DNA from: Scenedesmus sp. ARA3
Lineage: Eukaryota > Chlorophyta > Chlorophyceae > Sphaeropleales > Scenedesmaceae
Reading direction: 5' to 3'
Length of the DNA: 64,000 nucleotides
Assembly (NCBI GenBank): GCA_004335835.1
Contig: RWJK01000976.1
Location: 70,880-134,879 of the forward strand
In this document: positions 1 to 18,493 of the stretch, piece by piece
How the letters are laid out: the number at the start of each line of letters is the position of its first letter
How positions within the stretch are numbered: position 1 is the first letter of the stretch
Made by a program: the position numbers and the translations under genes
The notes under the pieces: model-generated
Seen by the model: only the letters and a program-made list of their open reading frames with translations
Databases searched by the model: none
Told to the model about the DNA's origin: nothing

Positions 1-847
1 GGGGCATCATGTGTTTGCACAGCATTTGCAGCCAAAACAGGCATCACACCCACCTGCAACTCATCATAACGTCACCATTTGCGCCACAGCAACATCGCCA
101 ACAGCCTGGCGTCCCAGTGGAGCCGACCTGCCACTGCCACTGCAGATGCTGCTGCACGACTGCTGCGCTGCAACCGCCGGCGCTGCCTGTCATTCCTGTT
201 CTGCGACTACTGCACTCGTGCACAGCTCTTTACTTGCTCAGCATGCTAGGTCCTGCATCTGCAGGTGCTGCTGCTGCTGCCGCTATGGCTCCAACCCATG
301 CCCTTGCTGCTGTTGCCCTGCTGCCGCTGCTGCCGCTGCTGCCGCTGCTGCTGCTGCCGTTGCTGCTGCCGCCGCCGCTGCTGCTGCTGCTGAGCTGGCG
401 CACCTTCTCTGGGTCGAAGAAGATCCTTTTGCGTGGCCCTGACCTGATGGCCCACTCTGGCAGAATCAGGCAGGTGTCCTCGTCAAACACATTGTTATCT
501 CCATTCTCACACGTTGCACCTGGCAGGCAGCACAGCAGGGAACCAAACAAAGGCCCAAACCATGGAAATCCCTTACGGCACAAGCCTGTTGGAACAAACC
601 CCAGCTTCAGCCAGGCAGCTGCTGTTCAATATGCTGTTACACAGCAGTAACCAAGCTCCAGGGCTGATGCCACACTCGGAACCACATGGTGCCTGTGCGC
701 TCTGTGCCTGCAGCTGCTGCCGGTGTTTTGTGCTGCTGCCTGCACTCGTCCAAGTGCGCTGTAAACCTACCGCCAAGGTAAGGTAACTGGTCAACAGTCC
801 ATCAGCCGCACCGGCTGCTGTCTGACGTAAATGATGGCTGTTCCTTA

Positions 848-879
<32 letters not shown>

Positions 880-1663
880 CTGCTGTTGTGCTGCTCCACT
901 GAGCTGTGCCACACCTGATGACTCTGTTGACTCAAACTGCATCGCATGCAGCCGGACCTTGTCGCGATCGCCCACTGCAGCAGCATGCAGCACAGGCAAA
1001 GTTAGCCGACTCAAGCACAGCACGCAATAAAATGTACAGCACCTGCGCGCCATGTTGCAGGAGTTGCTGGTATCTGCAAAGCTGCACAGCTGCTGCTGCA
1101 CGACCTGGTGACTCACCAAAGCCTCCTCCAGAGTTGTTGTCCAGAGCAAACGGACTGTCCCTGTTGTTCAGAAGACAACCAGGTGAGAGGAAATCCTTTT
1201 GAGGCACCAGCCAGCTCTGATCGCGGCACACTACCATCTGCAGCAGGCCTGTTGATGCCTTGACCGTCTACAGCCCAACTGCTTACCTGGGCTGCAGCAT
1301 ATGCCGCAGAGTAGGCACTTCCAAAACATCTTCAGTGGTGTCTGTGGAGGGATACAGTGCGAGCTGAGCAACGTGCAGCAAGATTCCCGCAAGTAGGGCT
1401 TGGCACTCGCAACTGCCCTCACCAGCAGCGTCCAGCGAAACCCTGCCCAGCCCGTAAGGACCCGCTATAAAGTCTCCCCCCTTTGGCGTCTCTGGAGCCT
1501 TGACAGTCACAGTCTGCTCGCTCTTGCTTTCGCTTGTAGCGGACAGGCCTGGCTTAGCTACTCGGGTGCGTGGTGCAGCTCTGATCGCGATCACACATGG
1601 AGAAGGTTTTGAAACAATAGTGGGCGCCCTGGCGGTGCCCGCCAGGCGATGCCGGAGCAGCAT
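1..1663 (-). CDS. PFK: Plant-type ATP-dependent 6-phosphofructokinase, N-terminal part (cut by left edge)
   Basis: Catalyses phosphorylation of fructose-6-phosphate in glycolysis. Three minus-strand exons are visible: 1287-1663, 1117-1160 and 404-519. Phases agree at both introns, with donors GTAAGC and GTGAGT. The start ATG is at 1663; the upstream open frame contains only non-ATG codons. The first ~60 residues are rich in Arg, Ala, Ser and Thr with almost no acidic residues, as in a plastid transit peptide. The third exon gives LPEWAIRSGPRKRIFFDPEK, which resembles the segment of plant PFKs just before the ATP-binding GGLCPG loop; that loop is not in the window. The last visible donor is GTGCGC at 403. 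Everything from 1 to 403 appears to be intron, mostly imperfect GCT/CTG repeats. The assignment rests on one conserved segment, so another PFK-like family member is possible. Confidence 0.6.
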
Positions 1664-2016
1664 GTCGCTGTTTCTGCTGGCCCCGACAGGAAAAGTTGAG
1701 GCGCGCGTGAAGTAGGCGTGGCACAACCAGGGCTCTGCTAATGTAGTTCAGCACAAGTTCAATTTCAATGACACCCTGTGTGCAGCAATACGTCTCACTA
1801 GGTCTACACAGTCATTTGACAGCAAGGGCTTTGGTGTGTGAGCTGTAGGTTACCCCACAGTATTTGACGCGTCCGAAAACATATGTCGCATTGAACGTGG
1901 TTGGACTGTTTTCATCTCGTTCGTGCACTTGTACAGCACTCGCTACCGATCGACTGCCAACTGTAGTGGTGTGCGCAGATTCCTACCCTCGTTACAGCTG
2001 CAGCTTCATACTTGAC
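1664..2016. other. Divergent intergenic region
   Basis: 353 bases between the PFK start codon on the minus strand and the small plus-strand gene. It probably holds both promoters and 5' UTRs. I see no convincing TATA box or repeat. Confidence 0.5.
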
Positions 2017-2331
2017 ATGGGGTGGTGGCCTTTCGGCAGCAAGGCCGATGGCGTCAGCGCAAAGCGCCTGGACAGCAAGCAGGACAGCAAGCAGCAGCCC
2101 CCTGTGCAGGACCTGCAGCTAAAGCAGGGCGATGGCGACGTATTAGCAGCAGCATTGCCCAAGCCTACCTCCATCTTTGAGTTTGGAGAGCCTGTGCCTG
2201 TCGGCAGCGACATCCTGAGAGGCATGTGCGCAGGCAGCGACCCAGATGCTATCCATGCCTGTACATGGACCATTGAGCCTGCCCAGGGCAAAGGCAGGGA
2301 GAAGAAGCCAAAGTATAGGGTCGAGTTCTGA
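2017..2331 (+). CDS. Small single-exon orphan protein (104 aa)
   Basis: The open frame extends upstream to 1864, but the ATG at 2017 (MGWWPFGSKADG) is the first that looks like a protein start. The product is hydrophilic with a Lys/Gln/Asp-rich first half. The second half has an FEFGEPVPVG stretch, two cysteines (in RGMCAG and HACTW) and a basic end (REKKPKYRVEF). I do not recognise the family and see no signal peptide or membrane segment. It is convergent with the methyltransferase gene, the two stop codons lying about 140 bases apart. It could be a real small gene or a terminal exon of a gene whose other exons I missed. Confidence 0.4.
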   Translation: MGWWPFGSKADGVSAKRLDSKQDSKQQPPVQDLQLKQGDGDVLAAALPKPTSIFEFGEPVPVGSDILRGMCAGSDPDAIHACTWTIEPAQGKGREKKPKYRVEF

Positions 2332-2362
2332 GCAGATGTCTTGCCAGCAATAGAGTTCGTAG

Positions 2363-2367
2363 TTACA
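2363..2367 (-). terminator. TGTAA poly(A) signal candidate for the PCMT gene
   Basis: TTACA on the plus strand reads TGTAA on the minus strand, 106 bases past the PCMT stop. It lies inside the 3' flank of the convergent small gene, so the two transcripts would end close to each other. Confidence 0.4.
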
Positions 2368-2472
2368 CAGCCCATACACCCGCACAGCTGGTTGCTTGCT
2401 GCAAGCCACAATCCCTGCTGCTGTGTGGGGTCCACTTTGCTGCAGCAGCGTCAGCATCAGCAGCAGTGCTGC

Positions 2473-5346
2473 TCATGTGTCCATGACGTGGTCATCATAG
2501 ACAGCTGTCAGGGGCGCGATCCTGTTGCTGATCACCCCATGCTCTGTCTGGTGGATGGTTCCATCAGCTGCCTTGTCTACGGCCACCAGCACCTGCAGCA
2601 GCAGCAGCAGCAGCAGCAGCAGGGATGGTATCACTGTTACCATTCGGGAGGCTCGTTGCACATTTGTTGAGTTTATGTAGGTTGTGCATGTACAGCATTG
2701 CCGCGAAGCTCTGACTGCTGGCGGCTGCGGTTGCCAGTGGTACCCCCTGTCAAGTGCCAGCAGCATCGGTCAGCAGCTGTCCAAGGCATGGACACCACAC
2801 AGCAGTGTCATGCTGATGTATTGAGGACAATGCAATTTGCACGCAAGCAAGGGTGCAGTGTATGACCACCATCAAGCACAAGGATGCCTAGCATGCTCGT
2901 TGTCGAACTCATGTTTTGTGTGCTGTGCAGTTGTGTGTTGTGCAGTTTGGTATTGCATGCTGAAGGCAGCAGTCGCAATTGTGGCTGTGTTATGGTAGGG
3001 CTTCATCGCCTTGCTCTTTCAGGCACACAGCTTGACTTGGTGAAACGCCAGCTTGCACAATGTGTACAGTAGCTGTGCATGCACGGTGGCGGTCGTAAAG
3101 CCAGCAGACACGCGCAGCGCTGGAATACGCGCCCGGCGTGACTGCAGACGGTAACGATGTGGGTGCACCCATGTTGACAGAGCGTTGTCACCAGTAACTG
3201 ATATCACTCAATGCGGATGCCCGCTTCACAAAACATGTGTAGGCAGCAGTGCTGTTGCATCCAGACACAGAGGTGCACGTGTAGCAGTCGTGCAGCAGGC
3301 TCCTGCTGGCAGCACATAGATCTGGCAGACTAGTACTGCACAGCAGATCGAGCTCGCCCTTGTCTGCTAATGCTGTGCACAGCAGATGCATCACTGAGCA
3401 GCCTGCTCACCTGAGGTGCAGAGCCGTGCATGGCACCCAGCGGCAGCACCAGCCTGCCCCCCGGCCTCAGCAAGGCCAGCAGCTGCTGCGGCACCTGCTC
3501 CGCTGACGCGCCCAGGTGGATGGCATGAAACAGCGCAGAGCCCTGCAGCTCAGGCGGGTCTGCAGCAGCAGCAGCAGCAGCAGCAGCAACACGAGGCAGC
3601 AAAAGCAGCATTAGGAGCTCAGGAAAAGTGCTGACAACGGTTTGCTAAGAACTGTGACAGCCGATGACGGCACACGTTTTGCTGTAGTTAAGTCAGTGTC
3701 ATTAATTATGGCAGCGGCAAGACACCCTTTACTAGCCGAGATGCAGTTGTCTCCTGTAACCAAACGCCTGAAGCAATGAACCATGCACTGGCTACCGAGC
3801 TCAATTGATGCAAGAGACAGTGCACTGGCAAAGCTCCACTTAAAGGAATGTGACAGAAATGAGCGCGGCCACTGGCGCGCTAGGTAACAATGAGCAACAC
3901 GTATCAATTTTGTTTCACCGCACCTGCCATGGCGTTTGCCACCTTGAACTGCAGGGTGTGCTCTTCCAACAGCTTCCTGCTGCTGGCTGCTACATTGGCT
4001 GTGGACCGCTCCACTAGCTTGGCCTAAGATGCATGGCGCAGACATGCAGGAAAATCATGCATCAATTGTGTGAGTAGTGTTACCCTGACCGGTTAGCCAA
4101 TAACAAACAGCATGACAAAGGATTGGTTCCTGCCACTCAAAAGTTGGCAACCGCTCAGCTCAGGCATGCAAGGCATTAATGTTTGAATCAAGCATACTGC
4201 ACACGACTGTTGATTTGCGTGTATACAGGCAGCGCACTCACCTGTTTATCTATTGCTAGCACCGTCCCGCCTGGTGACGCCAAGTGCGCGAGTAGGGCCG
4301 ACACATAGCCTGTGCCTGCAGGCGCAGATGTTGTAGCAAGCAGAGCATTGTGGTCATCACAATGACTGACACATGGGGCAGAACAGTGCCAGGCATGCTA
4401 CCATGCAGAGTCACAGACATATTTTATATTTGTAGATCCTCATGTGGAGCTGCCACCTTGCTTGCAGCGCATACCTTGCTTGACAGGTGTCTGTCTGATA
4501 AAGTGCAAGGAAACTGTGACATCCAGCGCTACGTCACACGGCCACCCCACTCGCATTGTATGCACAAGAAACACAGGAAAGCAAGTACTGCGTGCATAAT
4601 ACAACCTCTGAAAGGACAGCAATACACTGCTAGCTTATGCACCTACCTGCCCCGACGTCCAGCACGTGTGCTCCAGGCTGCACCCAGGGTTCCAGCAATG
4701 ACACAAACCTGGCCACTGTGGAAGCTGAGTCCATGTGCTGGCCGCAGGCAATGGGGACAGGTGTGTCCTGCGCACACACCACAGCTGCATAGCGTCAGCG
4801 CTCGCCAGCATTCAGAGCTTTGGGTGATTTAGGTAAAGCTGATGCGAGAGTGCTAGAGCCATGTGAGGCGAGCAACCACTACCTGGCACTAGCATTTTCT
4901 GCCACTTTGAGCATACAATGATTGTATCAAACAGACAGGGTGTCACTGCACAGGCAATTGTTGCTGTCAGCTGCTTGCACCTTACCTGATATGCAATCTC
5001 GCCTGGCACCCCTGTGTATGTCTGCACAAAGTGCGCCCTGTCGATCGCCAGCATGGCCCTGCAGTACATTGCACACATTGTGCTACAGTCCACATGATGA
5101 CCTTCAAGCAGCTTGCTGTATTGCTTAATCTGCCACTTACTCTGCAGCTCGAGGGCTGAGGAGACTTTGCTGCTTCAGCTGGGCTACCAAAGCCTCTTGG
5201 CTGGCCGCTGCACTGCTGGGCGCCGACTGCCTCTTGGCAGCCTGCCAGCAAGCTGCACTGGTAGAGAGTGCCCGAGCACCAGCCGGCAACAGCTGATCTG
5301 CTGACCAGATAACTGCTAGTCGGGAGAAGAGCAGCTGGGCTGACAT
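2473..5346 (-). CDS. PCMT: Protein-L-isoaspartate O-methyltransferase (280 aa)
   Basis: Repairs isoaspartyl residues in aged proteins using S-adenosylmethionine. Seven minus-strand exons: 5141-5346, 4986-5058, 4647-4767, 4242-4315, 3924-4023, 3411-3559 and 2473-2592; phases agree throughout. In order: an N-terminal extension rich in Ala, Ser and Arg (residues 1 to ~45, organelle-targeting character); the family segment AEAMLAIDRAHF; SAM motif I as HVLDVGAGTGYVSALLA; TVLAIDKQ; FHAIHLGASAEQVPQ; the LRPGGRLVLPLG strand; and the C-terminal VLVAVDKAADGTIHQ...GVISNRIAPLT. The core length is normal. The ATG at 5346 starts the only frame leading into the conserved core. The last intron (2593-3410) is about 820 bases and its acceptor is preceded by a CTG tract on the sense strand. 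It shares a 310-base divergent promoter region with the ELM2-like gene. Confidence 0.9.
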
Positions 5347-5656
5347 GCTGCCAAGTAGCGCGCAGCACAAAACGACGTAATGGCTGTTGTGTAGTACTGC
5401 TGTTAGGGCTTTTAGTGCCGCTGCAGGGGCGTGGCCCAAAAGCGTACGTTGAATGTGAAACAGCACATGTGCGCTCACGAAGGATGACTTGATCAGATCC
5501 GTCCTCTGGCGAGAAGTTCGGCATTTCAGATGACAAAGACCTGGCACACAACTCGACAGATTGTTTCGGTCTAACTAAGGGGTGATCTCGAGGCAGAACG
5601 CTCAGCTTGTAAAGCAAGTGTAAGGCTTGTAACCTTGGCCTGTGCTGCTTGTGCCC
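5347..5656. other. Divergent promoter region, PCMT / ELM2-like gene
   Basis: 310 bases between two start codons on opposite strands. It must hold both 5' regions. No individual element can be called. Confidence 0.5.
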
Positions 5657-6337
5657 ATGAGTGCTCCAAACTTGCAGCAAGCACACCTTCCCCCCAAAGC
5701 AAAGTATCAGCGAAGCCACAAAAGGAGCATTCAGCAGCAGCTTTTGGAAGAAGAAGATTTTGAACAGCCTGAGTCTTCTGGTGACGAGGAGGAGCCCCGG
5801 CTTGGGTGGACAGTAGGCCAGCACAGCACCAAGCAGTTGAAGCTCGCTACGTCTGTGGCAGATGGAGTAGGCCATCCAAGGTAACTGCCATACGTTGAGT
5901 AGCTGCATGCGTTGATAACCCGTCAATGCAATTCAAGACGAAGACAGAAGCAGGTCGCCCCGTGCCAAGCAGGAATGCAGCCTGCATGAGTGTTCCTCCT
6001 GTATGCCCACATCCAGCATCCAGGATCAAGCTGCACATGTTGCTGGCAGCGTATGATACTGCAGGTTCTTGTCAACCTCAGTTTTGGATATCAATCAGCT
6101 GTTGATGCCGTTTAGCAGTGGAGGGCCAGGCCAAAGTGCAATGTACACCCTGTCCACACCTATGCCTCCCTCCCTTTCCCCTCTCTATTCCTGCTGCTGG
6201 CTTGTGTGACACTGTCGTGTTTATTTCTTTTTCCTGGCACTTGCAGGAAGCCTCGGATTGGGCCAGAATACCAAGCAGCTATTCCAGAACTTCCCATCTG
6301 TAGGCCACCACCATACAGGCAGCCCCCCGGCCCTGCC

Positions 6338-6371
<34 letters not shown>

Positions 6372-6481
6372 CAGGAACAGCTGCAACAGCACAGGCACCA
6401 GCAGCACTGAACACAGAAGCAGCACAGACGGAAGGCGGCACGGTTGCACAGCAGGGCATCAGCGGCACCATGCAGCGCTGA
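5657..6481 (+). CDS. Two-exon protein with ELM2-like motif (152 aa)
   Basis: Exons 5657-5880 and 6247-6481, joined at a GTAACT donor and TTGCAG acceptor with matching phase. The first exon is charged and includes a Lys/Arg patch (KAKYQRSHKRS) followed by an acidic stretch (LLEEEDFE...SSGDEEE). Across the junction it reads RKPRIGPEYQAAIPELP, resembling the IGPEYQA-IPE core of ELM2 domains found in SANT/ELM2 chromatin proteins. The rest is a CAG/GCA-encoded Ala run and an Ala/Gln/Thr-rich tail. A role in a histone-deacetylase-type complex is inference from this short motif. No SANT/Myb domain follows, so this would be a short or truncated member. The stop is only 69 bases before the start of the FAN gene. 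Confidence 0.5.
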
Positions 6482-6550
6482 TCCTGCCAGCTCTCGCAGA
6501 GCAGTGATTCCTGCAAGTCTCTGTGCTGCAGCTGCTGTCCTGCAAGCGCC

Positions 6551-13927
<7,377 letters not shown>

Positions 13928-14785
13928 CTGCTGCAGGTGCTGTGTGTGCTGGGCACACGGCAGTACGCTGCCTAGGTGGAGCTGTTCATGTTGCTGATAT
14001 GCAGATGAGGGTTGGTTGAGTGTGCACATAATTTAGGCGAAGATACCGCATTTGTTTTTGGGGTGGCATGACAACTGGTTACTGGCCACGCAAGGACTGC
14101 TGCCAGCCAGTCGCTGGCGGTTTGGGATGAAGCAATTCTCGGCAGTGCTACTGCGCTACAGCGGATTGGCTGGGCCTGGATACATGGACTATTTAACTAT
14201 GGTGCATGTTACGAGTGCAGTAGAAAAACAGCTCTAACCTGGCACAGTGAGGGCCGCCCCGGTGAGGCGGCCTCAAACCAATTGTTGCAGCGTGTGCTGC
14301 TGTGAACATTGCATGCTTGACGCGAGTGTCAGCGTGATATTCAAGCGTTTGTTGAGCTGGTCCATTTGTAAAAGGAGAAGTCGACGTGTTGGTGCCGTTG
14401 TGGATTTCAGGCAGCTTTTGACATTGTCCTGGGTTCCAGCAATCTCGGTCGAGTCCTACCTGCAGCGCTGCATACGTCTCCGATTACACTGTAAAGACTA
14501 CCGGTTTGGCACTCTAGCAAATGCTGAAGGCCTCAGTGACGGGCTTACTCGACACTACTGAATGTCATCCAGTCATTTGTCATTATTCATAAGCGTCCAT
14601 GTGCTCATGTACATGCCAGCATCAGCCGCGCTGTCTGCAGCTTGTAGACGTATAGAAGCACGAGGATCGATTGAAAACGGTTGCGACATCCCTCCCAACG
14701 GGCTTGCTGCCACTGCTGCCTTCAACTGGTGCCTGATCCGGCGTCGCTAAAGTGTCAAACGTTCGACAACTGCAATATTATTAGG
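13928..14785. other. Intergenic, FAN 3' flank and PEX11 promoter
   Basis: About 860 bases. The left half is probably FAN 3' UTR, ending near a TGTAA at 14367-14371. The right half should hold the PEX11 promoter. Open frames here (14247-14561, 14562-14750) resemble no protein family. Confidence 0.5.
14367..14371 (+). terminator. TGTAA poly(A) signal candidate for the FAN homologue
   Basis: TGTAA about 440 bases after the stop at 13927. A second copy lies at 14490-14494. The call rests on the known chlorophyte signal and its position only. Confidence 0.35.
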
Positions 14786-15879
14786 ATGGACTACCAGCAG
14801 TACGCAGACACGCTGCAGGTGTGCACCCCGCCACGAGAGATGTCCGCGACTCGGGCCAAGCTCCGTGTTGCCAGCAGAGCATCCTGGATGCTTGATCATA
14901 GTCGCATGGGTTATTTATTTGGTGTTCAAAAAGTCTTAACTGCTCTGAGGCCTTTCACCCTTACAAACAGAAACCGGTGCCTGCTGTTGTACAGGTCATC
15001 AAGGGCTTCTGTGCCAAGTCAGATGGCAAGGACAAGCTTACGGCGCTGGTTCAGGTGCGGCTGCTGTCTGCTGTCCAAAGCATCGCCGGTTTACATCAAC
15101 AGTAATTGCCACTCTTCACAGTCGCTGCAATGAGGATGCGGCACAGCTGCCACATCTCAGGTCGCCCCCTGGTGACGCGTGCTGCTGTTGCATGTGCTGC
15201 TGTTGCTGTCTGCAGTATCTGTGCCTGTACCTATCAGCAGGCCAGCCTGGCAACCTGAAGAAGGTCCAGGCCTCAGTGACAGCAGCGCGCAAGATCTTCC
15301 GCATCATGAGGGTGAGCGAGCAGCTGGCATCAACCATGAATGGCTTTGGCCTTTGTTGCAGCGTGAACAGCAGCAATTATCCTCTGCTGCTGCCTTGCGC
15401 CGTGTTCTTATCTTTCATCTCTCAGTTTCATTGAAACTATGCTGTAGGCTCCGCTGTAGACTATGATTGATTGCTTCCTGCTACAAGAATTGCTTGGCAT
15501 GTTGCTGATGTGTTTTTCCTCTGCCTCCTCCCATGCTGTGTTGCTGCCCTGCAGCCGCTGGAGACCCTGACTGGGCTGCTTACGCAGCCAGGCTTCACAG
15601 GCAAGCAGCCGATGCACCAGGAGGCGCTCGCCAAGGTGGGCAAGCACCCTGCATGCTTGCAGGACATTCCTTGCAGTGCGCACAGTCGGCAGTTGCCGAT
15701 TTGCGTTGAAATCGACGCGGCAGTACACGCGTTGAGTTGGCACTGCAGCTTCAGTGCACGCGGGTTGCCTCTTGCCTTGTCAGCCACCAGGAATACACCA
15801 AAGCATTATGCTGAGCCCTGGTGCTTATGTCAGCTGTAGGCCGCCAGAGCACGGCTCCATCTTTGACACGTGTCACCTG

Positions 15880-15916
<37 letters not shown>

Positions 15917-16719
15917 TGCAGCTCAAGGACCTGCTCATGGCCACCTACTTCTCAGCAGACCACGTGGTGTGGGCCTACCAGATCGGGCTCATCGCTGACA
16001 AGAAGACGGGCGAGCGCGCACAGAAGGTGTCGCTGTGGAGCTGGGCGCTGGGCTCTGTGCTGACCATGATCATTGAGGCCAACGCCATCCTCTCGGTGAG
16101 CCCCGCCGCATGCGCCGCCGCTTTTACACCCTCGCCTGTGCTGTGCAAGCGCACATGTTTACAGCAGCCAGATCCATACATGAGCAGGTGCGATAATTGT
16201 GCACAGTTGAGAGATTTGACAGGGTTTGCACCAGTAGCGTGGGCATGATCTTGTGACAGTGTGAGGCTGGTCCGTGCACAAGAAGTCTCACAGCACCGTG
16301 CTGTGGGGCGTGCTTTCCCCTGCACAATGACAGTGCTTTGCTGGTATCATGTCCTGCAATGCCTAACGATTTGGCTCCTTGTGTCGTGCTGCTGCTGCGT
16401 GCTGCAGGTCAGCAGCCGCCGCCTGGCCAGAGAGAGCGACGCGGAGTGGGCCAAGCGCCAGGAGGCAGCGCGCCAGGAGATCAACGGCAGGCTGCTGGTG
16501 TTCATCCACGGAGGCCTGCAGGCGCTCACAGCAGCGGGCCTGCTGCAGCTGTACCCCTTCAAGCCCCGCACAGTGGGCCTGCTTGGCACGCTGGCTAGCG
16601 CGCTCAACTGCTACTTCCTGCTGCCGCCCTTCCCCAAGCGCGCAGCGCCAGCAGCGAAGCCGGCGCTGGCTGCAGCCAACAGCGCAGCAGAGGGCAAGCT
16701 GGTCGCCAAGGTGGCGTGA
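14786..16719 (+). CDS. PEX11: Peroxisomal membrane biogenesis protein PEX11 (251 aa)
   Basis: PEX11 elongates and divides peroxisomes. Six exons: 14786-14818, 14995-15054, 15216-15311, 15555-15635, 15922-16095 and 16408-16719. All but the 2-1 phase-free joins fall between whole codons, and every junction is GT-AG. The start MDYQQYADTLQ leads into VIKGFCAKSDGKDKLTALVQYLCLY, typical of plant PEX11C/D/E. Further family segments are KKVQASVTAARKIFRIMR, PLETLTGLL, ATYFSADHVVWAYQIGLI and the C-terminal hydrophobic segment LYPFKPRTVGLLGTLASALNCY. Length is normal for the family. The last ~30 residues are Ala/Lys-rich. The CTG tract at 15882-15914 sits just before the exon 5 acceptor. Confidence 0.93.
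15882..15914 (+). repeat. (CTG)n tract at the 3' end of a PEX11 intron
   Basis: Eleven CTG units directly followed by CCTGCAG, the exon 5 acceptor. The sense-strand tract takes the place of the usual polypyrimidine run. Confidence 0.9.
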
Positions 16720-18493
16720 AGTGGGGCGGCAGCAGCAGCAGCGTGCGTGAAGCAGTTTGCTGACAGGGGCCAGCGCCGTGGAGGGATGCGGGAGATGGCT
16801 GGAAGTATAAGGGTGTGTGTGGATTGTGATCGTGCTGTCAGCACATGAATATAGTAGGGTGCTGTTTTGCTGTGGCGGTGCAACAGAGGTTGAGCCTTGC
16901 TCCATGAAGGTCTCTCCTCACCCTTACAAGTGGTCTGTCTGTGCAAAGCAGTGTGCATGGCTGGCTACCGTGGCGTTACTGCTGAACTTGAACGCGGCGC
17001 TGGGCCTTGCACCGACGGTCTGGCAGCAAACAGCCACTCCAATCCTGGCAGCAACCGCTGCTTGCAGGCACTTGTCTTGCGGCCACAGACTGTGTTAGTG
17101 ACACGTCAACAGCGTGCTGTGTTGTATTTGTCCATGTGTATTGTATGTGTGTACCTGTATGTGTGGATAGCACCACTTTTTGCTCGTGGTGTGAAGTGCA
17201 CATGGTATGTGCATGAAGTGTTGGTTTGGCAAGTCGTGCTTTGGCTTGATCTGCAGCCCTGTCCTGGGGCAGTCTTGACGCTGCAGAGCTGGCAGTTTTG
17301 TTCACGGGAAGTGTTTGTATACTAGGGCCATTGTTCGATAGCAGCTCAGGCAGCAGCTCGAGAGGATAGCTTTTCAAGCAGAGATCATGCTCTTTCAAGT
17401 GGCTGCCTGCTGCCTGATACATCGTTTTGGGCTGGTGCACGAGGGCTGTCTGTAACAGCTGTATGTGTTTATACCTTTTGTACTCCTTGTCACTGGCGCC
17501 TTGATCACGTGCCAACCTGCCATCCTGGTGGGTGAATTGTCTCTTTGACTGTTTGAGACCTCGAGCCCTGAGCTCAGCATGCAGGACCACAGACTAGCCG
17601 CTCTGTGAGAAGGTGGGAGATATAGGCGTCATGGCGGGTGATGCCTAAATGGGCAAATTCCATTGAAAAAACCAAGATCAGCGCGCCGCAGCGAGGTATG
17701 GTGACATTTACTGTGTTCCAGAAGGCCCAGGGTCAGCGCTGTACAGCAGGTGCGGGTGTAGCTAACGACGAACCTTGGACAGGTTGGCTGAAGATAAGTT
17801 GCAGAAGCAGCCATTGCAAGTCTTCACATACATCATTGCTTTGCTGGGTTTTCCCCTGAGCAACATGAAGCACTTTGGTACGGCAAGCAACCCCAAGCAG
17901 GGTGCTCAAGGTGGCTTGTCAGCTGGGGTCTCAGGTCAGTGGCTGATGCTGACACTGTTAGCCTGACAGAAAGTGTCCTGTGTGGAGGACTCTGGCACAG
18001 ATGACAGCAGGACTTGTCAAAACAATCTGCAATCCGTCAAAGCGGTTAAACTCACACGTTGGCATGATAACACACGCCTTTGGGCGATATGTACGGTCAG
18101 TGTGGCAGACCCTGAAACACAGTCAACAGGGTTTTCCCACTCGTGGAATAGCGCCTCGTCCACTCGATGAAGGTCCGTGCATCGACACGAGCACCATTGG
18201 GATGTACCAGAAGACGATAAGGCTGCAAGTGGAACGCTTCACGAACCCATCCCATCTTTCACGCAAGCAGCACGCACCAACTGCCAGAAGATACGTTGTT
18301 CTGCATGTTCTGATGCGAACTGGGTAACATCAGGGCTAGGTCAGTAGCCCATGGCTGCCCGTGCTGTCCCTGGCCCTGTAGCCCAGCTGTAAAGCAGCAA
18401 CAGCAGCAGTACTGTGCCAGTACACAACAGCGCAGCGCCTGAAAGAGGCACAGCAGGCAATTGGTCAACAGCCTATCACGTTGTTCACTTGCC
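16720..18493. other. Intergenic, PEX11 3' flank to VPS51 promoter
   Basis: About 1.77 kb. A TGTAA at 17451-17455 could end a ~730-base PEX11 3' UTR. The frames 17638-17859 and 17775-17966 give peptides with some protein-like composition (for example FTYIIALLGFPLSNMKHFG), but I find no family match or supporting splice structure. I do not call a gene. Confidence 0.45.
17451..17455 (+). terminator. TGTAA poly(A) signal candidate for PEX11
   Basis: First clear TGTAA downstream of the PEX11 stop, about 730 bases away. The distance is long, so the assignment is weak. Confidence 0.25.

Noticed and set aside
9..1237. Several Ala-, Leu-, Cys- and Gln-rich open frames on both strands
   Set aside because: They are translations of GCT/CTG repeat sequence in PFK introns. 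None has a domain, and they overlap the phased PFK exons.
17638..17966. Two overlapping frames in the PEX11-VPS51 gap
   Set aside because: Some protein-like composition, but no homology I recognise, no phased exon partners, and the two frames conflict.
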